A stretch of 7,868 bases of DNA from Thermoplasmata archaeon (lineage in GTDB: Archaea; Thermoplasmatota; Thermoplasmata; Thermoplasmatales; Thermoplasmataceae). This document shows positions 1 through 5,664 of the stretch, in pieces (within the stretch, counting starts at the first letter, position 1; every line of letters begins with the position of its first letter). The stretch is taken from contig JAJZXT010000035.1 in assembly GCA_021806355.1 (NCBI GenBank), forward strand, positions 1-7,868, in the 5' to 3' direction. Made by a program: the position numbers and the translations under genes. The notes beneath the pieces were generated by a model, which was given only the letters and a program-made list of their open reading frames with translations, searched no databases and was not told where the DNA came from.

Positions 1-105
1 GGAAGGGTTGTTTCATATCTGGAAGAGAAGGGTGCAAAAGTATCAAAATGGGAAGTAATTCCTGGATCAGAGGAGAAAAAGCAGCTTGAACTACAGGCTA
101 CTTAA
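1..105 (+). CDS. C-terminal end of an unidentified protein (5' end outside window)
   Basis: Reading from base 1 gives 34 sense codons and a TAA stop at 103-105, starting GRVVSYLEEKGAKVSKWEV and ending KKQLELQAT. The piece is charged and hydrophilic, with a likely helix (VVSYLEEKGAKV) and a lysine/glutamate-rich tail; no membrane segment or catalytic motif is visible. I do not recognise the family from this tail. It is on the same strand as the transporter that follows, with 62 bases between them, but that transporter has its own TATA box, so the two need not share a transcript. Even the reading frame rests only on the absence of stops and a protein-like composition. Confidence 0.6.
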   Translation, partial: GRVVSYLEEKGAKVSKWEVIPGSEEKKQLELQAT

Positions 106-134
106 GTATTTACTCAACACAGCACAATACTTCG

Positions 135-148
135 ATATATTTAAATAG
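135..148 (+). promoter_or_regulatory. TATA box of the transporter gene
   Basis: ATATATTTAAATAG is centred about 27 bases before the GTG start at 168. This is the normal spacing from an archaeal TATA box to the transcription start, so the mRNA would begin at or within a base or two of the start codon. No purine-rich ribosome site precedes the GTG, which fits a leaderless transcript. Confidence 0.6.
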
Positions 149-167
149 TAAATTAAATTACTATTAG

Positions 168-1448
168 GTGAAATTACTTACCAAGGTTGCCTTAGCTGGA
201 ATGTTTGGTACTGCAGCTGAAGACTTTGATTTTCTTCTTGCTTCTTATGCCGCAGCACTTGTTTGGGGTACTATCTTCTTTCCGTCGACATCATCGAGCG
301 CTTCATATCTTGCTTCTATTACAGCTTTTGTTGTTTCTTTTGTCGGAAGACCGTTGGGGTCTTTTATATTCGGGCATTTAGGAGATACTAGAGGGAGAAA
401 AAGCATTCTGGTATTGACTCTTATTCTCATGGGAGTTTCTGGGTTCTTGATTGCATTAATTCCTGGCTATGCCACGATAGGAATTTTTGGAGGAATTTTC
501 CTTTTGATTTTAAGATTTATACAAGGTCTGGGATATGGAGGAGAATGGGGAAATGCCACAACCTGGGTTGTAGAGGAAGCCAATAAAACAGGAAAACGTG
601 GATTCTGGGCGGGACTAGTACCTCAGGGTTATGTTATTGGAGGAGGAGGTGCTGCGCTTGGAGTTACATTAATGAGTTTGGTTAATTTCCACTTTTTCCT
701 TTTATATGGATGGAGAATAATGTACATTATTGGAGCAGTTGCTGTATCTATTGGTGCGATTGTAAGATATAGATTAGTAGAAAGCGGAATTTTTGATGAA
801 ATCATAAAAGAGAATAAAGTTATGAAATTGCCCGCTTTAATGGTTTTAAGAGAAAGAGCAGGGAGGGTCTTTAAGCTGGCAGGTGTCAACATGGCAGCAC
901 AGACTCCGGTCTATGTAGGAATTTCAGCACTTATCATATATTTAGTTGAGGTCATACATATATCCCCAGATCTTACAACTACGGCCACTCTGATAGGCAC
1001 GGCGTTCGGTGCATTACTAATATATTTAACAACAGTTGTTGCTGATAGGATAGGTAGGAGAGCAACTTTATTAATAGTCTATGGTGCATTAGCAATATAT
1101 TCTATACCATTTATTTATATAATTAACACTGGTATAGTTTCCTATGTCCTTGCTGCAGATTCTATACTAATAGCTTTTGCATTTGCAGGCATAGGTCCAA
1201 TGGCGGCATTTTTATCTGAAAACTTCGATACAAAGTATAGAGCATCTGGTTCTGGTATGGCATATCAGTTTGGTGTTCTTTTAGGAGTTTTGCCACAGAC
1301 TTATTTAATTACTTATATTCTAGGATTTGGGAAAACTTATTCGATATACATAGCTGTTACACTATTTATAACTGTGGTTATATCACTTATTAGTACTGTG
1401 TTTTCTCATGATACAGAAAAGGAGGATTTATCAAAAAATATTGCATAG
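168..1448 (+). CDS. MFS transporter, metabolite:H+ symporter (MHS) type
   Basis: A 426-residue integral membrane carrier, the usual length for a 12-helix MFS protein. The N-terminus has the MHS layout (GTAAEDFDFLLASYAAALV, residues 14-32, then FFPS). MFS motif A appears as GHLGDTRGRKS at 69-79 and as its second-half copy VADRIGRRATLL at 291-302. FIQGLGYGGEWGNA (117-130) and GWRIMYIIG (181-189) are typical of proline/betaine, alpha-ketoglutarate, shikimate and aromatic-acid carriers. It most likely imports an organic acid or zwitterion with protons across the cytoplasmic membrane; the substrate cannot be read from sequence. The GTG start is chosen because a TATA box lies 27 bases upstream and the first helix begins soon after; ATG at codon 12 would cut into helix 1. 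The gene is intact and AT-rich. The decayed IS5-like element begins within about 30 bases of its stop. Confidence 0.9.
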   Translation: MKLLTKVALAGMFGTAAEDFDFLLASYAAALVWGTIFFPSTSSSASYLASITAFVVSFVGRPLGSFIFGHLGDTRGRKSILVLTLILMGVSGFLIALIPGYATIGIFGGIFLLILRFIQGLGYGGEWGNATTWVVEEANKTGKRGFWAGLVPQGYVIGGGGAALGVTLMSLVNFHFFLLYGWRIMYIIGAVAVSIGAIVRYRLVESGIFDEIIKENKVMKLPALMVLRERAGRVFKLAGVNMAAQTPVYVGISALIIYLVEVIHISPDLTTTATLIGTAFGALLIYLTTVVADRIGRRATLLIVYGALAIYSIPFIYIINTGIVSYVLAADSILIAFAFAGIGPMAAFLSENFDTKYRASGSGMAYQFGVLLGVLPQTYLITYILGFGKTYSIYIAVTLFITVVISLISTVFSHDTEKEDLSKNIA

Positions 1449-2332
1449 CTTAACCTTGGTATATAGGCTGTCTCATCTTTTAACAACCGACGATTTTCAT
1501 TATCTCTCTTGGCTTTTCTCCTGCTTTCACGTTTGATACAATCATGTGATTGTATGCAGTTGCCTTAAGGCCAATTGCAGTGTCATATGATCTGTCTCTT
1601 GTGTACCAGACATTCACCTCACCTTAGCGCTTCCAGGATGGAAAATGTTCTTTCTACCTCCCACCTGAGGGAATACAGCGATGCATATTCACTCCTGAGA
1701 TCAATGCCTATCTTCCTGTTTATGGGCAGTCTTTGGGGAACAATTCCTCTCCTTCTGTTGGTATCAATTATGGGTAAAGAATGTGTTTTTTTCTAACATG
1801 TCGGTATATATATCAGTGGTATCGTAAGCGGAATCTGCAAGAATATAGGAGAAATTCCTCACAGAATCCACCAAGTCATGTGATACGCGTGAATCATGCA
1901 TGTTTCCTCTGGTAACAAGCCAGTCCATGACAAGGAGGGAATCAATGTCCAGTGACATATGGCACTTCCTGCCATATGTCCATCCCTTTGTTGTCTTAGA
2001 CCACCCTGATTCAGGATCCTTATAATTTCCCCATACCTTTCTCCTTGATGCTGTGGAATACTTGCATGTGTGGATCATGAATGAATCAATGGCTGCACAT
2101 TCCCTCATGGAATAGAGGAATCTGATTGACCTGTTTATCGCATGGAGATCAAATTTTCTCGCCCTCCTTGACAGGGTCTGGAAGCTTGGTATTTCCTTAA
2201 GATCCATCATGGCCAGATACTCCTCATGATTGATGAGGAATACCCCGGCGGATCGATACGATATTCCGAATATCTGCGGCAGGACAAGAACCTTCAGAAT
2301 GTACTGTTTTTCTGACTTCTGGACAAAATACG

Positions 2333-2337
2333 AATTT
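2333..2337. repeat. Target-site duplication, left copy (AATTT)
   Basis: AATTT lies directly outside the left inverted repeat of the first IS3 element. The matching copy is at 3651-3655. Collapsing the two restores the transposase reading frame on the minus strand, which supports this exact choice of boundary. Confidence 0.8.
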
Positions 2338-2349
2338 AGTTATGATCCA
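2338..2349 (+). repeat. IS3 terminal inverted repeat, orfB side
   Basis: AGTTATGATCCA is the inverse of the right end at 3639-3650 with one mismatch at the second base (G against A). The orfB stop codon (2342-2340) lies inside it. Confidence 0.8.
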
Positions 2350-3302
2350 GCTCCCGCCATTTCACCTCCCTTTCGTTCTTTCATATTCCTTTCCCTCCTT
2401 AATATCCTTGCCTTCTCAATCTTGGATTCCCTTATCCTGAGCAACTCCTCAGGATTTCCTCTGTAGTACTGTTTGGGCGTGAGATAGTTCAGTGATGAAT
2501 GCCTCCTGTTATTGTTGTAGTATTCAATGATCCTGGATATTTCAGATTTCGCCTGTTCATAGTCTGTCAGTATTACCGGCGCAAGTGATTCCCTCATTGT
2601 CTTGTTTGCCCTCTCAACTATTCCGTTCTGTTCAGGTGTATGGGGCCTTATGAGTTTCTGGGTCAGGTGGTTCTCCCTCAATACTATCCTGAATTCCATG
2701 GCAATGAATGATGATCCGTTATCCGACTGTATTACGGGCTCTGCAACTGAATCTTTCCTGAGCTTTTCAATGGCTGCCTGTGCCTCCAGTGATACGGAAT
2801 CTGCATCCATTGATGTGAGAAGGTTGTGATGGACAATGTACCTGCTGTACTCATCAATGAAAATGATTAGGTAGAAGAACCTTCCATGTATTTTCACATA
2901 CATAATATCGGTCTGCCACTTCTCATCAGGGGATTTCGCATGTTCAGGTCTGGTGGATTCCCATGTCCTGCGGTTCCATGGCGTTATCAGATCATGTTTC
3001 TTCAGTATCCTGTAGACTGCAGAAGGGGAAAGATACGCAATATCCCCGTCTATCAGAGTATATGCAATCTCCCTGAATGACATTGCTGGATGCCCATTCC
3101 TGAAGCCGATGACAATCCATTCATCATCATCCCTGACAGCAAGTGGATTGAATCGTCCGTCCAGAAGGGGTGAGAAATCCATCTGTGAATAGTACCAGGA
3201 TCTGGATATCCCCAGTATTTTCGGGGTTCTCTTCAGGGAATGTCCTGAGCGTTCCATGGCTTTCATCACTGTTCTGTGGATATCATAGAAAAGAGATCTC
3301 AT
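2340..3302 (-). CDS. IS3-family transposase OrfB (DDE integrase core)
   Basis: A 320-residue transposase catalytic subunit, slightly longer than most OrfB proteins. The N-terminal part has the IS3 pattern LKRTPKILGISRSWYY (23-38) and a HTH_21-like region around 62-105. The rve integrase core follows: D132 in WQTDIMYV, D194 in IQSDNGSSF and E230 in HTPEQNGIVERANK, giving D-35-E spacing. YYNNNRRHSSLNYLTPKQYY (261-280) is the usual post-core motif. All catalytic residues are present, so it may be active. It overlaps orfA by 20 bases in the +1 frame relative to orfA. Its ATG has GGGAGG (3316-3311) 8 bases upstream, so independent or coupled initiation is possible; a fused OrfAB made through the A8 tract is the alternative. 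The C-terminal lysine/arginine-rich tail from about 294 is unusual and may aid DNA binding (inference). Confidence 0.92.
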   Translation of the reverse strand: MRSLFYDIHRTVMKAMERSGHSLKRTPKILGISRSWYYSQMDFSPLLDGRFNPLAVRDDDEWIVIGFRNGHPAMSFREIAYTLIDGDIAYLSPSAVYRILKKHDLITPWNRRTWESTRPEHAKSPDEKWQTDIMYVKIHGRFFYLIIFIDEYSRYIVHHNLLTSMDADSVSLEAQAAIEKLRKDSVAEPVIQSDNGSSFIAMEFRIVLRENHLTQKLIRPHTPEQNGIVERANKTMRESLAPVILTDYEQAKSEISRIIEYYNNNRRHSSLNYLTPKQYYRGNPEELLRIRESKIEKARILRRERNMKERKGGEMAGAGS

Positions 3303-3618
3303 ATCCTTTCCCTCCCCTGCAAGCGATCTCCAAATTTTTTTTCATGTCAAGGTTTTCCTGCACAACTTCAGCTATTGTTGCCTTGAGTCTTGATATCTCA
3401 CTTTCCCTCTCTGCCCTTATGCGATCCTCATCCACCTTTCTTCCGCGATTCTCAAATATCTCAGGGGCACTGTTCAGTAGCTGATCCTTCCAGTAGTAGA
3501 ATCTTGCAGGTTTGATGTCGTATTTCCTGCACAGATCCGATACTGAGATGGTTCCGCTCATCCCTTCCAGGACGATCTTAAGTTTTTCCTCAGCGACGTA
3601 TGATCTTTTCGATTCCAT
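3283..3618 (-). CDS. IS3-family OrfA (helix-turn-helix and coiled coil)
   Basis: A small DNA-binding subunit of the IS3 transposase, 111 residues from the ATG at 3618. The helix-turn-helix lies in TISVSDLCRKYDIKPARFYY (24-43) followed by WKDQLL. A charged heptad-like segment, RIRAERESEISRLKATIAEV and onward (about 66-95), is the leucine-zipper-like oligomerisation region typical of OrfA. The family normally begins close to its KRSYVAEEKLK pattern, so the ATG at 3618 is preferred over the in-frame ATG at 3639, which adds only MLLYALY. An AT-rich stretch AAATTAATTAT (3655-3645, minus strand) sits 27-37 bases before it. Part of this stretch is target DNA and part IS end, so the insertion may have built its own hybrid TATA box; this is inference. 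Confidence 0.88.
   Translation of the reverse strand: MESKRSYVAEEKLKIVLEGMSGTISVSDLCRKYDIKPARFYYWKDQLLNSAPEIFENRGRKVDEDRIRAERESEISRLKATIAEVVQENLDMKKNLEIACRGGKGYEISFL
3335..3342 (-). promoter_or_regulatory. A8 slippage tract between orfA and orfB
   Basis: On the coding strand orfA reads ATG AAA AAA AAT TTG. In the orfB frame the stop TGA immediately precedes the tract and the frame is then open through AAA AAA ATT TGG into OrfB. Loss of one A in the transcript, or a +1 ribosomal shift on the tract, would fuse OrfA to OrfB. The site is seen directly; its use is inferred from IS3-family biology, where fused OrfAB is the transposase. Confidence 0.5.
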
Positions 3619-3638
3619 ATATAAGGCATAAAGCAACA

Positions 3639-3650
3639 TGGATCATAATT
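3639..3650 (-). repeat. IS3 terminal inverted repeat, orfA side
   Basis: On the minus strand this reads AATTATGATCCA, matching the other end (2338-2349) at 11 of 12 bases. AATTT of the target begins immediately outside. Confidence 0.8.
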
Positions 3651-3655
3651 AATTT
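3651..3655. repeat. Target-site duplication, right copy (AATTT)
   Basis: Directly repeats 2333-2337 and abuts the right inverted repeat. In the interrupted transposase it covers the end of the CGA codon and the following AAT codon. Confidence 0.8.
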
Positions 3656-3684
3656 CGCAAATTGTCCAGAGATGTCGGAAACAT

Positions 3685-3869
3685 TTCACAGAATCTGCCG
3701 ATCTGTATATTTTCTTCTCCTTTGATCGGGCGAAAGAATATTGTCTATGATCTCCATGATCAGTGGGATATGATTAGAGGGCATATCCCAATATTCTCAT
3801 TCTGTTAATAATGTTCGACATATGTCTGACTATTCAGAAAATTGATAAACCCTATTGGATTATAAATTG
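3685..3869. other. Outer end of the IS5-like element and spacer before the decarboxylase-like gene
   Basis: No intact gene is present. On the minus strand a short open stretch gives LIMEIIDNILSPDQRRRKY and then TDRQIL before a TGA; its RRRKYTDRQIL part is transposase-like but lies in a different frame from the transposase start at 3684. The IS5-like right end should lie here; GTTCGACATATGTCTGAC (3813-3830) is a candidate because it is a short imperfect palindrome, but I could not pair it convincingly with the left end. Confidence 0.35.
3706..3713 (-). promoter_or_regulatory. TATA box of the IS5-like transposase pseudogene
   Basis: AAAATATA on the minus strand is centred about 25 bases before the ATG at 3684, fitting leaderless expression. 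It is the main reason for choosing that start. A second protein-like stretch just upstream in another frame (RRRKYTDRQIL, about 3725-3693) overlaps the box. Either it is chance or the transposase once began further upstream. Confidence 0.5.
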
Positions 3870-3877
3870 TTATATAC
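3870..3877 (+). promoter_or_regulatory. TATA box of the decarboxylase-like gene
   Basis: TTATATAC is centred about 24 bases before the ATG at 3897, the expected place for a leaderless archaeal transcript. A second AT-rich box, TTATAAATT (3859-3867), lies about 10 bases further out and could serve for a start with a short leader. Confidence 0.55.
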
Positions 3878-3896
3878 ATTAGTAGGATATTTTATA

Positions 3897-4853
3897 ATGG
3901 AAAATGACGTACTTACTATCGGCCTATGTACTACAGAGCATGTAAATAAGTATGTGTCTAATAAGCAAGCACTAACATATAGAATACCCATTAAAATTGA
4001 TAAATTTAACGATCCAGATGAGTTATTTAGAATTGTATTAAACAGCGGAAAATATGATGTAGCAGAGCTCTCAATGTCAAGCTATTTTTTTGCGAAATCT
4101 AACTTCTCTATTGAATACACTGCAATACCAATATTCCCATCGAGAAAATTTAGACTTTCTGACATTTTTGTTAATAATCGATCTTCAATAAAACAACCTG
4201 AAGATATAAATGGTAAATCTGTTTTGAGCTTTCCCTCTTACTATGTAACAGCGTCAGTTTGGCAGAGAGGCATACTTTCTGATTATTTTGATGTGGAAAT
4301 TTCCAGTGTTAAATGGTTTGCTTCTAAGCCAGAGCGTTTTAATATTTCATACCCATCTGAAATCGTCGTATCTACTGATCTTACTATGACTATGGATGCC
4401 CTAACCCGAAACGTTATAGATTGTATTATAGGTCCGTTGAAACCGCCTGATCTGAAAAGTGGAAAAGTTAAAAGATTATTTGAGAACCCTGCTAAAGAGG
4501 ACCTCCAATATTTTGAAGAAACTGGAATATTTCCGATAATGCATGTAATTGTTATAAAAAATTCAATTATCAAATATAAGCCAGAACTTGTGAAATCAAT
4601 TTACCTTATGTTTGAGGAATCAAAGGACAAATGGGTTAAAGAACTGGACGAATTGACTTCATATCTAGGAGGAATACCTAATTATGACATTCTAATCGAT
4701 GATTTTTTTAAAAATTTTGGTGCAGATATATTTGAATATGGTTACAAGAAAAACAGGAAAGCAATTGAAAAATTACTTGATTATTGTCGCAAACAGGTTA
4801 AGTTTAATAAAGATATAAACTTAGACAATATATTTTATATGCCAGTCGATTAG
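3897..4853 (+). CDS. 4,5-dihydroxyphthalate decarboxylase-like protein
   Basis: A 318-residue protein with the full motif series of the 4,5-dihydroxyphthalate decarboxylase family, whose fold resembles periplasmic solute-binding proteins. The motifs are KYDVAELSMSSYFFAK (52-67), AIPIFPSRKFRLSDIFVN (76-93), the loop PEDINGKSV (101-109), TASVWQRGIL (118-127) and TGIFPIMHVIVIK (209-221). Length is normal and the frame intact. There is no signal peptide, so it is probably cytosolic. The characterised bacterial member decarboxylates 4,5-dihydroxyphthalate to protocatechuate; many relatives are annotated by homology only, so the real substrate is uncertain and a binding role is possible. ATG 3897 is preferred over an in-frame TTG at 3855 because the TATA box lies 24 bases upstream of it and the extra 14 residues fall outside the family pattern. 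The gene is AT-rich like the transporter and unlike the ISs around it. Confidence 0.85.
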   Translation: MENDVLTIGLCTTEHVNKYVSNKQALTYRIPIKIDKFNDPDELFRIVLNSGKYDVAELSMSSYFFAKSNFSIEYTAIPIFPSRKFRLSDIFVNNRSSIKQPEDINGKSVLSFPSYYVTASVWQRGILSDYFDVEISSVKWFASKPERFNISYPSEIVVSTDLTMTMDALTRNVIDCIIGPLKPPDLKSGKVKRLFENPAKEDLQYFEETGIFPIMHVIVIKNSIIKYKPELVKSIYLMFEESKDKWVKELDELTSYLGGIPNYDILIDDFFKNFGADIFEYGYKKNRKAIEKLLDYCRKQVKFNKDINLDNIFYMPVD

Positions 4854-4869
4854 TAACCTTATCTCAACG

Positions 4870-4874
4870 TTTTT
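4870..4874 (+). terminator. Possible oligo-T terminator after the decarboxylase-like gene
   Basis: TTTTT follows the TAG stop by 16 bases, and the stop is backed by an adjacent TAA. Archaeal RNA polymerase can terminate on such T-runs without a hairpin, and I see no clear stem before it. The run touches the stop codon of the converging transposase fragment, so it may equally belong to that IS end. Confidence 0.3.
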
Positions 4875-5340
4875 AATGTAATATGTCGAGATCAATTTTC
4901 AGATCCGACACCAGATCTTCCCCCTTTTTTGGTACTTCGCTCATTATTTCACCTTTCTCCATCCTGTACATCTTTATCCTTGACAGGACGAGGAGAACGT
5001 CTCTCACTGTGAATTTTCCACCTATCATGTTGAGAATCTGAAAGTGAAGGTACAGCGACAATATATTGAGAAGCAAGTATTTGGAAATCATGAGGTCATT
5101 TCTCAGGTATGAACGACCTGCCGCAGGGTCCTTCTTTTACATATTAAATGCGTATTCCACCCATTCACGAAGCTTGTGCAGCCTGTATATTCTCTCAGGA
5201 TACTGATTCAGGTCTGAGAGATGATCGAGCTTCCCGATATTGATCTTGATGCGCTCCCTGTACTGGAACCGATCAGATTCAGACAGTATGAGCATGGAGA
5301 AATGCTTATATAGGGGGATGGTCAAGTGAGGTGAGTTTTT
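4873..5340 (-). pseudogene. IS1634/IS4-like transposase, C-terminal fragment with an in-frame stop
   Basis: On the minus strand one frame runs from about 5340 to a TAA at 4875-4873, interrupted only by a TAA at 5139-5137. It contains ERIYRLHKLREWVEYAF, then the stop, then KKDPAAGRSYLRNDL. This fits the IS4-superfamily signature around the catalytic Glu (R-3-E-6-K, with the stop inside the six-residue gap and His where Tyr is usual). After it come two hydrophobic helices and SRIKMYRMEKGEIMSEVPKK, the usual C-terminal block of IS1634-like transposases. The N-terminal half with both catalytic Asp residues is missing; the second IS3 element lies on the side where it should be. It is inactive. Where the homology stops at its 5' end, close to 5340, is uncertain. 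Confidence 0.7.
5305..5313 (+). promoter_or_regulatory. Possible TATA box upstream of the second IS3 element
   Basis: CTTATATAG lies about 60 bases before the orfA ATG, which would give a leader of roughly 35 bases. It may be inside the IS end or in the disrupted IS1634-like sequence. A weaker AT-rich site, TTTTTAATC (5336-5344), is closer to leaderless spacing. Confidence 0.3.
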
Positions 5341-5369
5341 AATCTCCTGCCGGTTCCAAAGATGACCAT

Positions 5370-5651
5370 ATGGTAGGGAAGGGCACATACCGGACAAAGG
5401 AGGAGAAGGCAAGGATCGTCATGGAGGTGCTTTCCAACTCCTCCACCATATCAGAGATCTGCAGGAAATACAACGTTGCCTCATCCGCCGTGTACAAATG
5501 GAGGGACGAGTTCATTGCCGGAGGTACAGCCGCAATGGAACATGGCAAGTCCACGGTAGAACAGTCGCTGATGAAGGAAATAGACGAACTCAAGGGCATA
5601 ATTGGTGAATTGACTATTGCAAACGAAACTCTAAAAAAATTCAATCCATAG
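5370..5651 (+). CDS. IS3-family OrfA, second element
   Basis: A 93-residue OrfA of the Tnp_8/HTH type. KEEKARIVMEVLSNSSTISE (10-29) leads into the helix-turn-helix EICRKYNVASSAVYKWRDEF (29-48). EIDELKGIIGELTIANETLKK (70-90) is the short coiled coil that mediates OrfA/OrfAB oligomerisation in this family. The frame ends FNP-TAG at 5649-5651, right after an A7 run. There is no ribosome site before the ATG. Residues 10-48 line up well with the broken orfA at 6662, indicating related but different IS3 elements. Confidence 0.88.
   Translation: MVGKGTYRTKEEKARIVMEVLSNSSTISEICRKYNVASSAVYKWRDEFIAGGTAAMEHGKSTVEQSLMKEIDELKGIIGELTIANETLKKFNP
5633..5639 (+). promoter_or_regulatory. A7 slippage tract near the end of orfA
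   Basis: orfA reads CTA AAA AAA TTC. In the orfB frame (+1) a TAA overlaps the start of the run and the frame is then open through AAA AAT TCA to the orfB ATG. Removing one A would fuse the proteins as ETLKNSIHSWEEAMTEL. The geometry is the same as at 3335-3342 in the other IS3 element. Confidence 0.5.
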
Positions 5652-5664
5652 TTGGGAGGAAGCC

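Larger units (their letters stand above)
2338..3650 (-). mobile_element. Complete IS3-family insertion sequence (1313 bp) nested in the IS5-like transposase
   Basis: The ends are AGTTATGATCCA (2338-2349) and TGGATCATAATT (3639-3650), inverted repeats matching at 11 of 12 bases. AATTT flanks the element on both sides. It carries orfA (3618-3283) and orfB (3302-2340), both open and on the minus strand; orfB stops 2 bases from the element's left end. Length, gene order, DD(35)E core and 5-base duplication fit the IS3 family. It is probably a recent arrival, because both frames are intact and the excised target reads cleanly in frame. Its G+C is higher than that of the two host genes. Confidence 0.88.
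1480..3684 (-). pseudogene. IS5-like DDE transposase, split by an IS3 insertion and twice frameshifted
   Basis: Coding pieces are 3684-3651 and 2337-1480. The ATG at 3684 has a TATA box 25 bases upstream. Deleting the IS3 element (2338-3650) plus one AATTT copy joins LDNLR to NSYFVQKSEKQYILK in frame. Removing one T from the T7 run at 1786-1792 gives EKTHSLPIIDTNRRRG, and removing one base near 1620-1625 gives EALGEVNVWYTRDRS. The product is then exactly 294 residues with a TAA at 1482-1480. In that numbering the catalytic triad is D94 (AAIDSFMI), D178 (ILADSAYD) and E238 (YSLRWEVERTFS, fitting the Y-2-R-3-E signature of IS4/IS5 transposases). The C-terminus DTAIGLKATAYNHMIVSNV is typical of the group. 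It is inactive as it stands. The two single-base shifts could be mutations or, for the T7 run, a sequencing error. IS ends were not identified; GGCTGTCTCATC near 1467 is a candidate left end. Confidence 0.85.

Noticed and set aside
1575..1796. A 73-codon plus-strand frame
   Set aside because: It is antisense to the C-terminal part of the frameshifted IS5-like transposase, whose corrected reading explains the same bases.
3855..3896. TTG start adding 14 residues to the decarboxylase-like protein
   Set aside because: The TATA box at 3870-3877 lies inside this stretch and the family pattern begins after the ATG at 3897.
5137..5139. In-frame TAA in the IS1634-like fragment as a recoding site
   Set aside because: The gene also lacks its N-terminal half and the stop interrupts the conserved catalytic helix; a nonsense mutation is simpler.
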